A stretch of DNA of 64,000 bases from Telmatospirillum sp. J64-1. Its GTDB lineage: Bacteria > Pseudomonadota > Alphaproteobacteria > Rhodospirillales > Magnetospirillaceae. Within the stretch, counting starts at the first letter, position 1. Each line of letters starts with the position of its first letter. The position numbers and the translations under genes are program-made. This document shows positions 53,520 to 62,359 of the stretch, piece by piece. The stretch covers positions 1 to 64,000 of the forward strand of contig NZ_SBHN01000002.1 of assembly GCF_006980715.1 (NCBI RefSeq), written 5' to 3'. The notes beneath the pieces were generated by a model. It made no database searches. It saw only the letters and a list, made by a program, of their open reading frames with translations, and was not told the DNA's origin.

Positions 53520-53551
53520 CCCCAGAGCCTGATGCGGCCCAGGCTCTGGGG
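53520..53551. terminator. Terminator-like hairpin
   Basis: Perfect 11-base stem ccccagagcct / aggctctgggg with a 10-base loop, between the receiver gene (+) and the small membrane gene (-). T-run absent. Confidence 0.6.
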
Positions 53552-53563
53552 ATATGGCTCACC

Positions 53564-53695
53564 TCAGCGGAAGAACAGCCACAGCACCACCGCGCCGCCT
53601 CCCAGGAACAGAACCCAGAACAGCAGCCCTTCCTTGCGGCTGTAGGGACGGTGCGAATCAGGCGAGGGCTTTTCGTTCTCGGGCATTTCGGCCAT
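53564..53695 (-). CDS. Small membrane protein (43 aa)
   Basis: The - strand reads MAEMPENEKPSPDSHRPYSR, then KEGLLFWVLFLGGGAVVLWL and FFR before the stop: a charged soluble half and one C-terminal TM helix. AAGGAG lies 6 bases before the ATG, and the frame sits alone between bioA and the receiver gene. Too short for usual ORF calling. It resembles small single-pass accessory peptides; no function is assigned. Confidence 0.65.
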   Translation of the reverse strand: MAEMPENEKPSPDSHRPYSRKEGLLFWVLFLGGGAVVLWLFFR

Positions 53696-53737
53696 GGGGG
53701 CTCCTTTGGGGCAGGCGAAAGGTCAGCAAACGGATTT

Positions 53738-55045
53738 TCAAAGATCGTCGAGGGCTTGGCCGATGACGTCCCAGGCCCTGTGCAGGTCGTCATCGGAGAC
53801 GCAATACGGTGGCAGCAGGTAGACGACGTTGCCCAGCGGGCGCAGCAGCAGGCCGCGCTCATGGAAGAAGGCTTTCAGCTTCGGTCCGACGGCGGCGGCA
53901 TAGCCGCTTTCGCCGCCGGTCACGTCGAGGGCGGCAATGGTTCCCATGACCCGCAGGCGGGAGGCGCGGCCATGGCCGGCCAAGCCCTTGATCCGGCCGC
54001 GATGAAGGTCCTCGATCTCCTGGCGTCGTCGCCGGCAGGACTCCGACAGGGTCAGGTCCAGCGAAGCGAGACCGGCGGCGCAGCCCAGCGGATTGGCGGT
54101 ATAGGAATGGCCGTGCAGGAAGGCCCGGTCCAGGTCGCGGCCGAGGAAGGCATCGTGGATTTCGTCGCTCGCCACGGTCACTGAAAGCGGCAGGAAGCCG
54201 CCGCTGATGCCTTTCGACAGGCAGATCAGATCGGGTTCCACCCCGGCCCGCTGGCAGGCGAAGGTGGGACCGGTGCGGCCGAATCCGGTCATGACCTCGT
54301 CGAAGATCAGCAAGGCGCCTTCTTCCCGCGCCAGTTCGGCTAAGGCGCGCAGGAAGCCGGGGCGGCAGATGCGCATGCCCGAGGCTCCCTGGACCAGGGG
54401 CTCGATGATGAAACCGGCGAATTCCCCGGGATGGGCGCGCAGGATCGCCTTGACCGCATCCAGGGCCGCTTGCTCCTTGGCCGCGGCCTCTTCGTCGCCG
54501 TCCCAGGTTGCGGGGAAGGGGGCGAAATGGACGGGAAAGAGCAGCCTTTCCCAGGCACGGAAATAGCCCGAGGAGGCCCCGGCGGACATGGCGCCCACGG
54601 TGTCGCCGTGATAGCCGCCCTCGAAGGCGATGTAGCGGGTGCGCTGCCCTTGGCCTTTGTTGTCCCAGTATTGCAGCGCCATCTTCAGCGCCACTTCCAC
54701 GGCGGTCGAGCCGTTGTCGGAATAGAAGACCTTGTTCAGCGCCCCGGGCAATTCCTCGGCCAGACGGGTAGCGAGACGCACCGCCGGTTCATGGGTGAAG
54801 TCGGCGAAGATGACCTGTTCCAGCTTGCGCGCCTGGGCGGCGATGGCCTCGGCGATGGCGGGATGGGCATGGCCGTGCAGATTGACCCACCAACTCGACA
54901 CCAGATCCAGGAAGACGCGCCCGTCGGCCGCATGCAGCCGCGCGCCTTCTGCCCTTTCGATGACGATGGGAGGCGGAGCGGTGCCCGCCTGGGTGAAGGG
55001 ATGCCAGACATGGCGCCGGTCCTGAGCCGACAGGTCGGTGGTCAT
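53738..55045 (-). CDS. bioA: Adenosylmethionine-8-amino-7-oxononanoate aminotransferase (435 aa)
   Basis: Class III aminotransferase in biotin synthesis, converting KAPA to DAPA using S-adenosylmethionine as amino donor. Visible parts are RRHVWHPFTQ near the N-terminus, SWWVNLHGHAHPAI, the cofactor aspartate in LIFDEVMTGFGRTG and the PLP lysine in LICLSKGISGGFLP. It is the last gene of the bioF-bioH-bioC-bioD-bioA operon; ATG overlaps the bioD stop by four bases. Confidence 0.95.
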   Translation of the reverse strand: MTTDLSAQDRRHVWHPFTQAGTAPPPIVIERAEGARLHAADGRVFLDLVSSWWVNLHGHAHPAIAEAIAAQARKLEQVIFADFTHEPAVRLATRLAEELPGALNKVFYSDNGSTAVEVALKMALQYWDNKGQGQRTRYIAFEGGYHGDTVGAMSAGASSGYFRAWERLLFPVHFAPFPATWDGDEEAAAKEQAALDAVKAILRAHPGEFAGFIIEPLVQGASGMRICRPGFLRALAELAREEGALLIFDEVMTGFGRTGPTFACQRAGVEPDLICLSKGISGGFLPLSVTVASDEIHDAFLGRDLDRAFLHGHSYTANPLGCAAGLASLDLTLSESCRRRRQEIEDLHRGRIKGLAGHGRASRLRVMGTIAALDVTGGESGYAAAVGPKLKAFFHERGLLLRPLGNVVYLLPPYCVSDDDLHRAWDVIGQALDDL

Positions 55046-55671
55046 GAATGCAATGTCTCCAGCGGCGGCGGGGCAGGCAGGTTCATGATCGCCTCGTCGT
55101 CAGGCGAGGGAAGATGGGGAAGCTGCGCCAGGACCGGCACGCGGCCGTAATATTCGATAGCCAGCACGTTATGCGGATCCAGGGGGCCGTTCACCACCAC
55201 GCCCAGGATGGGCAGTCCGCGCGCCCGGATGGCCTCGAGCGTCAGCAGCGTGTGATTGATGGTGCCGAGCGTGCTGCGCGCCACCACCAGGGCCGGCAGA
55301 CCGAGCCGGGCCATCAGGTCGATGATGAAGGCCTGATCGTTGAGCGGCACCATGACGCCGCCAGCGCCTTCCACCACGATGGGATGGTGGGATTCGGGCA
55401 GGGTGAAGGCGTCCAGTTCGATCTTCACGCCTTCCCGGCGGGCGGCTTCATGAGGCGAAAGCGGCTCGACCAGGGCATAGGTGGAAGGATGGACCCGTTT
55501 CAGGGGCAATTGCGCCAGGCGCATGACTTCGGCGGAATCCCAGCCCTCGACGGTGCCGGATTGGACGGGTTTCCAGTAATCGCAGTTCCAGTGACGCACC
55601 GCCCAGGCGGATACGAAGGTCTTGCCGACGCCGGTATCGGTGCCGGTGACGAAGACTCCTTTTATCGGCAT
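55042..55671 (-). CDS. bioD: Dethiobiotin synthetase (209 aa)
   Basis: P-loop GTDTGVGKT at 10-18, KPVQSGT with the substrate lysine, and VVEGAGGVMVPLND. It forms the ureido ring of dethiobiotin from DAPA, CO2 and ATP. The start overlaps the end of bioC by 10 bases, and the stop overlaps bioA by four. The short family size (about 210-230 aa) is normal. Confidence 0.95.
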   Translation of the reverse strand: MPIKGVFVTGTDTGVGKTFVSAWAVRHWNCDYWKPVQSGTVEGWDSAEVMRLAQLPLKRVHPSTYALVEPLSPHEAARREGVKIELDAFTLPESHHPIVVEGAGGVMVPLNDQAFIIDLMARLGLPALVVARSTLGTINHTLLTLEAIRARGLPILGVVVNGPLDPHNVLAIEYYGRVPVLAQLPHLPSPDDEAIMNLPAPPPLETLHS

Positions 55672-56426
55672 GGCTCTGCCTCGAAGCTGCCATAGAGAAT
55701 GTGATAGGTGACCGTGGCGCTGTCTCCCAACCGGCGCAGCACCTTGCGGAACGCTCCCGGCGCCAGGGGCCGGTAACCGGGATGGGGCGTCTGGGCGCCG
55801 ATGTCTTTCAGCCCGCGCGCGAAGCTGTGGGCGTCGGGATGGTCCATGGGAATATGCTCTTCCTCGACCCTGCCGCGTCCGCCGGAGGGCCATGCGATCT
55901 GCTCCGCTCCCGGATAGGCGGGTGTCCCGCAGGGCAGGCCCAGCTCGTCGTGGGCCCGGCGCCATTCCAGGAAACTGTCCCGCCCCATGGTGGCGAAGAC
56001 CAGGGCTCCGCCCGGAGCCAGCAGCGCCGCCAGCCGGGCAATGGCGGCGTTGAGGTCGCCAAACCATTGAAAGGCAAGACTGGAAACGATCAAATCGAAA
56101 CCGCTCGGGCAGAATTCAGGAAACTCGCCATCCATGATGCCCCAGGTCACCCGGGGGGCGTCAATGCTTGCACGGCTGCGTTCGATCATGCCCGGCGACA
56201 GATCGGTCAGCAGCCATTCCCCGCCGGCAATGCGGGACAGCAGGGCGCGGCTGAGCAGCCCGGTGCCGCAGCCGATTTCCAGCACATGCGGATCGGCGGG
56301 CAGGGGACGGCGGCAAATCCTGTCGGCCAAGCGTTCGGCCACGAGACGCTGGAGCCGGGCCGCCCCCTCGTAGGATCCGGCGGCGCTGGAAAAGGCGCGG
56401 GCAATGCCGTCCTTGCGCCCGCTCAT
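55662..56426 (-). CDS. bioC: Malonyl-ACP O-methyltransferase (254 aa)
   Basis: SAM-dependent methyltransferase: VLEIGCGTGLLSRAL (motif I), LLTDLSPGMIE and FDLIVSSLAFQWFGD, a BioC hallmark. The N-terminus IARAFSSAAGSYEGAARLQR also matches BioC. It methylates malonyl-ACP to start pimeloyl synthesis through the fatty-acid enzymes. Four-base overlap with bioH, ten with bioD. Confidence 0.93.
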   Translation of the reverse strand: MSGRKDGIARAFSSAAGSYEGAARLQRLVAERLADRICRRPLPADPHVLEIGCGTGLLSRALLSRIAGGEWLLTDLSPGMIERSRASIDAPRVTWGIMDGEFPEFCPSGFDLIVSSLAFQWFGDLNAAIARLAALLAPGGALVFATMGRDSFLEWRRAHDELGLPCGTPAYPGAEQIAWPSGGRGRVEEEHIPMDHPDAHSFARGLKDIGAQTPHPGYRPLAPGAFRKVLRRLGDSATVTYHILYGSFEAEPCR

Positions 56427-57046
56427 GCCAGTTTCCCGAGGAAGGCCCGGATATGGGCGGCACACCATTGCGTATGCGTCAGGGGCAGCAGATGGCCCCC
56501 GTCCGCGGCTATTTCGACCCTTTCGAAGGTCGCGCGGTTCATGGCTTCCGGCAGGATGGGGTCCTGCCCGCCCGCCAGGGCCAGCAGCGGCAGATCCGCC
56601 AGGGCCTCGCGTTCGTCCACGCTGCCCAGGAAACGCAGCCCGGCTTCCAGGGCGTCGGGCCGCAAGCCCGTGCAATCGGGCTCATCGATGCCGCAGCGGC
56701 GCATGAAATCGGTATAGACGGCACAAGGATGATCGGCGAAGCGGCTGATCATGCGCTCCAGCAGACGGGGGGGCACACCTTGCGGGAAATCCGGGGCGGC
56801 GGTGAAGCGGGCGAAGCCGTTGATGGCGACCAGCCCGGCGAAATCCCGCCGTCTTCGCAGCGCCCAAGCAAAGCCCAGGGAATGCCCGACGGCGACGACC
56901 GGGCCGGGGGGCAGGGCGGGCTGATGGGGCGGGGCGACATGGCCCAGATCGACCGCAAGGCTCGGCACATCCTCCAGCGCCTGCGCCAAAGGCTGCCAGA
57001 ATTCTGCAGAGAAACCCCAGCCATGGATGAAGCACAAGGTGGTCAT
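56423..57046 (-). CDS. bioH: Pimeloyl-ACP methyl ester esterase, short BioH type (207 aa)
   Basis: Alpha/beta hydrolase with HGWGFSAEFWQPLA near the start, nucleophile elbow VGHSLG, catalytic Asp in GGQDPILP and His in DGGHLLPL. Operon position between bioF and bioC shows that it removes the methyl ester to free pimeloyl-ACP. It is shorter than E. coli BioH (256 aa), with a reduced cap. Coupled to bioF by a four-base overlap. Confidence 0.85.
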   Translation of the reverse strand: MTTLCFIHGWGFSAEFWQPLAQALEDVPSLAVDLGHVAPPHQPALPPGPVVAVGHSLGFAWALRRRRDFAGLVAINGFARFTAAPDFPQGVPPRLLERMISRFADHPCAVYTDFMRRCGIDEPDCTGLRPDALEAGLRFLGSVDEREALADLPLLALAGGQDPILPEAMNRATFERVEIAADGGHLLPLTHTQWCAAHIRAFLGKLA

Positions 57047-58224
57047 GAGGCGCCGGCCAGATCCGTCACGACGGCGATCAGGCGTTCCACGTCCTGGTCG
57101 CGATGCTTGGCCGACAGGGCGAAACGGATGCGGCTGGTGCCGGAGGGAACGGTGGGGGGACGGATGGCGATGCCCAGGATGCCCTCGTCCTCCAGCGCGC
57201 GGGCAACCGCCAAGGCGCGGCTTTCCTCGCCCAGGATTACCGGAATGATCTGCGTGCTCGATGGGCCGGTATCGAGCCCGGCGGCCTGGAAGTCCCGGCG
57301 CACCTTTTCGCCCAGCGCCGCCAGGCGAAGGCGCTCGCCGCCCAGTTCCGGGATCAGGTCAAGCGCCGCGTCCATGGCCCCCAGCACCGAGGGCGGCAAG
57401 GCCGTCGCATAGATCAGCCCGGTGCAGCGGTTGACCAGATAGTCCCGTACGGCGGAGGAACAGGCGACATAGGCCCCAAAGCTGCCCAGGGCCTTGCTGA
57501 AGGTGCCCATCACCAGGCCGATCCGTCCGGCCAGCCCCTCGGTCAAGCCGAAGCCGTTCTCGCCCAGGACGCCGGTGGCATGGGCCTCGTCGACATAGAG
57601 GAAGGCTCCGTAACGCTCGGCCAACTCCACCAGGGCGGGGATGTCGGCGCGGTCGCCGTCCATGCTGAAGACGCTCTCGGTCAGGATAAAGCGCGCCGCC
57701 TTCTCGCCCTGATGGGCCTTCAGCAGGTCTTCCAAGTGGTTCAGGTCGTTATGGCGATAGCGAATCTGGCGCAGATTGGCCGCCGCCAGTCCCATATGCA
57801 TGCTGGCATGATTGAGGCGGTCGCAGAAGGCCAGCGGCTCCGCCCCCCAGACCTGGCGGTCCAGCAGGGCCGGAATGACCGAGGCGTTGCATTGATAGCC
57901 TGAAGCCATCACCAGCGCCGCCTCGCTGCCCTTGCCGGCGGCGATCTTGGCCTCGACGGCCTCGAAGGGAGCGATATTGCCGCAGACGAGGCGCGAGGCC
58001 CGGCTGCCCGCGCCCCAGGCCTCGGCGAAGCGGAAGGCCCGTTCCACCAGGGCGGAATGACCGGCCAGGCCGAGATAATCGTTGGAAGAGAAATTGATGT
58101 ATTCGCGCCCTTCGAGGGAAATATGGGCGCCGTCCACGCCGTCGACATTCCTCAGCCGCCTCAGACGCCCCGCCTTGTCGAGGGTGTCGAGATGAAGCCG
58201 CAACGCCTGGTCGAAATCGCTCAT
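57043..58224 (-). CDS. bioF: 8-amino-7-oxononanoate synthase (393 aa)
   Basis: Alpha-oxoamine synthase family: FSSNDYLGLAGHS, SGYQCNASVIPALL, VDEAHATGVLGENG and PLP lysine in TFSKALGSFGAYVA. It condenses pimeloyl-ACP with alanine. It is the first gene of the leftward biotin operon, with all later genes overlapping. Divergent from bioB across about 130 bases. Confidence 0.95.
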   Translation of the reverse strand: MSDFDQALRLHLDTLDKAGRLRRLRNVDGVDGAHISLEGREYINFSSNDYLGLAGHSALVERAFRFAEAWGAGSRASRLVCGNIAPFEAVEAKIAAGKGSEAALVMASGYQCNASVIPALLDRQVWGAEPLAFCDRLNHASMHMGLAAANLRQIRYRHNDLNHLEDLLKAHQGEKAARFILTESVFSMDGDRADIPALVELAERYGAFLYVDEAHATGVLGENGFGLTEGLAGRIGLVMGTFSKALGSFGAYVACSSAVRDYLVNRCTGLIYATALPPSVLGAMDAALDLIPELGGERLRLAALGEKVRRDFQAAGLDTGPSSTQIIPVILGEESRALAVARALEDEGILGIAIRPPTVPSGTSRIRFALSAKHRDQDVERLIAVVTDLAGAS

Positions 58225-58277
58225 GCCCCTGATCCGCTTTTTGAAGACCTGCCTTCTAGAGGCTTTTCACGACCGTT

Positions 58278-58302
58278 GCAAAGGTGCTCTTATACTGTCA
58301 AT
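58278..58302. promoter_or_regulatory. Possible overlapping divergent promoter elements for bioF and bioB
   Basis: TATACTGTCAA on + reads as a -10 toward bioB and, in reverse, TTGACAGTATA as a -35 toward bioF. The other halves are weak. No BioR- or BirA-type palindrome could be confirmed. Confidence 0.3.
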
Positions 58303-58358
58303 TTTCCGACCCGCCCGCTGGGGCGGAAAAATAACGCCAGAGGATGGGAGTACCGCAA

Positions 58359-59360
58359 GTGTCGGCAAGCGCAACCGCCATCGGTGACGTCGAGCAAGTG
58401 CAGCCTGTCGGGGCCGAGCGCCGTCAATGGTCTTTGGATGAGATCATGGCGCTGTTCGAGTTGCCCTTCAACGATCTGTTGTTCGAAGCACAAACGATCC
58501 ACCGCCGCCACTTCGACCCCAACCGCATCCAGATGAGCCGCCTGCTGTCGATCAAGACCGGCAGCTGCCCCGAGGATTGCAACTACTGTCCGCAAAGCGC
58601 CCATTTCGACACCGGCCTCGAGAAGGAAAGGCTGATGAAGGTCGAACAGGTGCTGGAAGCCGCCCGCGCCGCCAAGGAAGGCGGGGCCACCCGCTTCTGC
58701 ATGGGCGCGGCTTGGCGCGGCCCGCGTGGCGAGGATTTCGAGACCGCCCTGGCGATGATCGAAGGGGTGAAGGGGCTGGGCCTGCAAACCTGCGCCAGCT
58801 TCGGCCTGCTGTCCTCGGAACAGGCGCGTCAGCTCAAGGCCGCGGGCCTGGACTACTACAACCACAATGTGGACACCTCGGAAGAGCATTATTCCGAGAT
58901 CATCACCACGCGCAGCTATCAGGACCGCCTCGACACGCTGGCCCATGTGCGCGATGCCGGGATGCATATCTGTTCCGGCGGCATCGTCGGACTGGGCGAG
59001 CAGCAGCAGGACCGGGCGAAGATGCTCCAGACGCTCGCCAACCTGCCCAAGCCGCCGGAAAGCGTGCCGATCAACCTGTTGATCCCGATTCCGGGCACCC
59101 CGCTGGCCGAGGCCGAACGCCCCGATCCCTTCGATTTCATCCGCACCATCGCCGTGGCGCGTATCCTGATGCCGACCTCCTATGTCCGCCTCTCGGCCGG
59201 GCGCGAGGATATGAGCGACGAAATGCAGGCCCTGTGCTTCCTGGCCGGAGCCAACTCGATCTTCTGCGGCGAGAAGCTGCTGACGGCGAAGAATGCCGCA
59301 CCGGGGCGGGACAGGTCGCTGTTCGACCGCCTGGGGCTGAAGCCCGAAGGCGCTGCGTAA
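58359..59360 (+). CDS. bioB: Biotin synthase (333 aa)
   Basis: Radical SAM enzyme with the 4Fe-4S cysteines at 70, 74 and 77 ([10 protein letters not shown]), plus [20 protein letters not shown] and the GGIVGLGE stretch. It inserts sulfur into dethiobiotin. A GTG start at 58359 is chosen because GGGAG lies 8 bases upstream; an ATG at 58344 is in frame but has a poor site. It is transcribed apart from the other bio genes and ends at a strong terminator. Confidence 0.95.
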   Translation: MSASATAIGDVEQVQPVGAERRQWSLDEIMALFELPFNDLLFEAQTIHRRHFDPNRIQMSRLLSIKTGSCPEDCNYCPQSAHFDTGLEKERLMKVEQVLEAARAAKEGGATRFCMGAAWRGPRGEDFETALAMIEGVKGLGLQTCASFGLLSSEQARQLKAAGLDYYNHNVDTSEEHYSEIITTRSYQDRLDTLAHVRDAGMHICSGGIVGLGEQQQDRAKMLQTLANLPKPPESVPINLLIPIPGTPLAEAERPDPFDFIRTIAVARILMPTSYVRLSAGREDMSDEMQALCFLAGANSIFCGEKLLTAKNAAPGRDRSLFDRLGLKPEGAA

Positions 59361-59366
59361 GACGGC

Positions 59367-59393
59367 AAAAAGGGCGGCTCGGGCCGCCCTTTT
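59367..59393. terminator. Bidirectional terminator bioB / cydB
   Basis: Stem aaaagggcggc / gccgccctttt with a four-base loop, A-run before and T-run after, between converging stops. Confidence 0.9.
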
Positions 59394-59398
59394 CCTTG

Positions 59399-60406
59399 TC
59401 AGTGATAGCCCTCATCCACCTTCGTCTTGCCGCGGAACACCCAATAGGCATAGGCGGTGTACCCCAGGATCAGGGGCAGCAGGATCAGCACCCCGACCAG
59501 CAGGAAGACCTGCGAGGCGACACCAGAAGAGGCGTCGTAGATCGTCACGGCGCGCGGCACCACATAGGGCCACAGGCTGACCCACAAGCCGATGAAGGAC
59601 AGCAGGAACAGCCCGATCGAATAGAGGAAAGGCGTCCGTTCCGCCTTGCGTTGCAAGGAAGTCCACAAGGCCAGCACGACTCCGGCGGTGACGATGGGCA
59701 CCGGCGAAAGCCACAGAAGATTGGGCCAGGTGAACCAGCGCGCGGCGATATCGCTGTCGATCAGCGGCGTCCAGACGCTGACGGCCAGGATGGCCATGGC
59801 CACCGCGAAAAGCAGCTTCTTGGCGACACCATAGCACCACTCCTGAAGCGGCCCTTCGGCCTTCATGATCATCCAGGTCGCACCCAGCAGGGCATAGCCT
59901 GCCACCAGGGCGAAGCCGGTCAGGACGCTGAAGGGCGTCAGCCAGTCGAACAGGCCGCCGGTATATTCGTAATTCTCGACCTGGAATCCCTGGATGAAGG
60001 CGCCCAGGATGAGGCCCTGGAAGAAGGCCGCGACGGTCGAGCCGACATTGAAGGACATCGACCACATGAAGCGCGAGCGGAAGGCCTTGTGGCGGAACTC
60101 GAAGGCGACGCCCCGGAAGACCAGGGCGAACAGGAACAGCATCACCGGGATGTAGAGGGCTGGCAGCAACACGCTGTAAGCTACCGGAAAGGCGCCGAAC
60201 AGCGCGGCTCCCCCCAGGATCAGCCAGGTCTCGTTGCCGTCCCAGACCGGCGCCACGCTGGTCATCATGGTGTCGCGCGCCTGGTCGTTCGGCGCGAAGG
60301 GGAAGAGGATGCCCAGTCCCAGGTCGAAGCCATCCAGGATCACATACATGACGACACCCAGCACGATCACTGCCGACCAGACCAGGGCCAAGGTTTCGGC
60401 GGTCAT
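59399..60406 (-). CDS. cydB: Cytochrome bd-type quinol oxidase subunit II, CIO type (335 aa)
   Basis: About eight to nine TM helices. The N-terminal stretch VLGVVMYVILDGFDLGLGIL, with WDGNETWLILGGAALFGAFP, is diagnostic of subunit II. The length (335 aa, against 379 in E. coli) fits the cyanide-insensitive CioB group. It pairs with the subunit I gene just upstream (four-base overlap). No cydX-type small gene follows; the terminator starts six bases after the stop. Confidence 0.95.
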   Translation of the reverse strand: MTAETLALVWSAVIVLGVVMYVILDGFDLGLGILFPFAPNDQARDTMMTSVAPVWDGNETWLILGGAALFGAFPVAYSVLLPALYIPVMLFLFALVFRGVAFEFRHKAFRSRFMWSMSFNVGSTVAAFFQGLILGAFIQGFQVENYEYTGGLFDWLTPFSVLTGFALVAGYALLGATWMIMKAEGPLQEWCYGVAKKLLFAVAMAILAVSVWTPLIDSDIAARWFTWPNLLWLSPVPIVTAGVVLALWTSLQRKAERTPFLYSIGLFLLSFIGLWVSLWPYVVPRAVTIYDASSGVASQVFLLVGVLILLPLILGYTAYAYWVFRGKTKVDEGYH

Positions 60407-61839
60407 CGGCGATTCTCCTCGTTCGCGCGGTGCTCGGGTGGGGAATGTTCGTTACCCGGCTCGGGCAGCCACAGCGTGAGGAAGCCGATCCGGCCCTTGG
60501 ACTCGCCGCGATGGGGCAGGGGTTCGTCGTAATTCGGCCCCTTCAGGACGACGCGCCACAGGTAATACAGGAAGGCGATCATCAGCAGGTTGTAGATGAC
60601 GATGAAGGGGAGGAAGGACGACCACACCGCTCCCGCCGTCAGGGTCGGCGTCAGGGCGTCTTCGCGCCGCAGGATGCCCTGGATCACCCAGGGCTGACGC
60701 CCGACCTCGGTGGTCACCCAACCGGCCAGCATGGCGACGAAGCCCAAGGGAGAACACAGCAGCACCAGGCGCTGGAACCAGCGGGCATCATACATCCGCC
60801 CCTTGCGGCGCATATACAGGCCGATCATCGCCACCAGGAACAGCAGGAAGCCGATCCCGACCATGATGCGGAAGGAGAAGAAGACCACCATCACAGGGGG
60901 GCGGTCTTCCGGCGGAACCTCGCGCAGCCCCTGGATGACCCCGACTGGGTCATGGGTCAGGATCCAGCTTGCTCCATAGGGGATGCCGATCTCGAACAGG
61001 TTTCGCTCGCCGATGGCATCGGGCCAGGCGAACAGAAGTAGCGGCAGGCCGGGGCCGGTCTCCCAGATGGCCTCCATCGCCGCGATCTTCATGGGCTGGT
61101 AGGCCAGGGTGTTCAGGCCGTGCAGGTCGCCGAGCAGGATCTGCAGGGGTGCGGCGACCGCCGCCGCCGCCAAGCCCAGCGAGAAGCCGTGCCGGGCCAG
61201 TGGGACATGGCGGTTCTGAAGCAGGTGCAGCGCCGAGACACCGGCCACCACGAAGGCGGTGGTCAGCATGGTGGCGCCCAGCATATGGGTGAAGCGATAG
61301 GGGAAGGACGGATTCCAGACGATGTCCCACCAACTGCCGACGATCAGCCGGCCATCCTCCAGCTGGATATGGCCCGTCGGCGTATGCATCCAGGAATTGG
61401 CCGACAGAATCCAGAACATCGAGATCAGGGTGCCCAGGGAGACCAGGCAGGTGGCGGCAAAATGCAAGCCCGGCGGCACGCGCCGCCAGCCGAACAACAT
61501 GATCCCCAGGAAACCCGCTTCCAGGAAGAAGGCCGTCAGCACCTCATAGCCCAACAGCGGTCCCAGGATGTCTCCGGCCACATGGGACAGGCGGCTCCAA
61601 TTGGTGCCGAATTGGAAGGACATGACGATGCCGGTGACCACGCCCAGACCGAACGCCAAGGCGAAGATCTTCGACCAGAAACGGTAGAGCCGGAACCAGA
61701 TCTCGTTGCGCGTCTTCAGCCACAAGGCCTCGACCGTGACCAGGAACAGCCCGAGGCCGATGGTCAGGGAGGGGAACAAAATGTGAAACGCGATGGTAAA
61801 AGCGAACTGCCAGCGCGACAGCAGAAGCGCGTCATCCAT
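60403..61839 (-). CDS. cydA: Cytochrome bd-type quinol oxidase subunit I, CIO type (478 aa)
   Basis: Subunit I with the heme ligand His in FHILFPSLTIGLGLFLVTVE, the conserved segment GVVTGIVMSFQFGTNWSRLS and the GRQPWVIQGILR motif. At 478 aa the quinol-binding Q loop is short, the form seen in cyanide-insensitive oxidases (cioA) rather than E. coli CydA (522 aa). It reduces O2 with quinol at low oxygen without pumping protons, fitting a nitrogen fixer that must keep oxygen low. Confidence 0.95.
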   Translation of the reverse strand: MDDALLLSRWQFAFTIAFHILFPSLTIGLGLFLVTVEALWLKTRNEIWFRLYRFWSKIFALAFGLGVVTGIVMSFQFGTNWSRLSHVAGDILGPLLGYEVLTAFFLEAGFLGIMLFGWRRVPPGLHFAATCLVSLGTLISMFWILSANSWMHTPTGHIQLEDGRLIVGSWWDIVWNPSFPYRFTHMLGATMLTTAFVVAGVSALHLLQNRHVPLARHGFSLGLAAAAVAAPLQILLGDLHGLNTLAYQPMKIAAMEAIWETGPGLPLLLFAWPDAIGERNLFEIGIPYGASWILTHDPVGVIQGLREVPPEDRPPVMVVFFSFRIMVGIGFLLFLVAMIGLYMRRKGRMYDARWFQRLVLLCSPLGFVAMLAGWVTTEVGRQPWVIQGILRREDALTPTLTAGAVWSSFLPFIVIYNLLMIAFLYYLWRVVLKGPNYDEPLPHRGESKGRIGFLTLWLPEPGNEHSPPEHRANEENRR

Positions 61840-61944
61840 TAATCGAATCGCTCCGCCCGATTGCCATGTGCCGGAGACGTGGCTTGACAGGTGAAGGCCA
61901 TCAAGATCCCTTCACCTTACGGGTAGTACGATTATAAGAGGTGC

Positions 61945-61979
61945 AGCCGGGCCTCCTTCGCGCGCAGGCCGGCCCGGCT
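61945..61979 (-). terminator. Hairpin after the 68-aa conserved gene
   Basis: Stem agccgggcc / ggcccggct with a 17-base loop starts nine bases after the stop on -. Confidence 0.5.
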
Positions 61980-61987
61980 GGATGCCT

Positions 61988-62194
61988 TCAGTTCAAGCGG
62001 CGGAAGAATTTGGGATCGCCCAGGGCCGGCACCGATACGGTCAGGGATTCATAGGAATCGCCTTCCTTATCGAGATAGGCGTGCGGCGGTTCCGACGGCA
62101 ATTGAAAGATGCGCGAGACCACCCAGACGGCGCTCTGGAAATTGCCGGTCTTCTGGAAACGGTCGCCAATGGCGATTTTCTGTTTGTTGAACAC
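61988..62194 (-). CDS. Small conserved protein of unknown function (68 aa)
   Basis: Starts at a GTG with GGGAGGT 7-8 bases upstream (VFNKQKIAIGDRFQKTGNFQ, continuing SAVWVVSRIFQLPSEPPHAY). Charged, soluble, with a single-domain beta-rich appearance. I recall similar short proteins with a GxRFxxTGNFxxxWxVxR pattern in other alphaproteobacteria but no function. The longer frame to 62332 lacks this character. Confidence 0.65.
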   Translation of the reverse strand: MFNKQKIAIGDRFQKTGNFQSAVWVVSRIFQLPSEPPHAYLDKEGDSYESLTVSVPALGDPKFFRRLN

Positions 62195-62359
62195 GTCCAA
62201 TACCTCCCACAGACAGGCTCTGGTCCGGTGGCAATGCACGCGAACGCGAGTACCAAATTTCGTGTCTCCCGCTCCATCGATCCATAACCGAGAAGGAGGG
62301 AGGAGACACGAATTCGGTAGGGGGTGGTCCAACCTATGGGATTGCGGAAAGAGAGGGGA

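Noticed and set aside
58225-58358. BioR or BirA operator between bioF and bioB
   Set aside because: No adequate palindrome; TTATACTGT is not symmetric.
61840-61944. FNR/FixK box ahead of cydA
   Set aside because: No TTGAT-N4-ATCAA site could be found in the upstream sequence.
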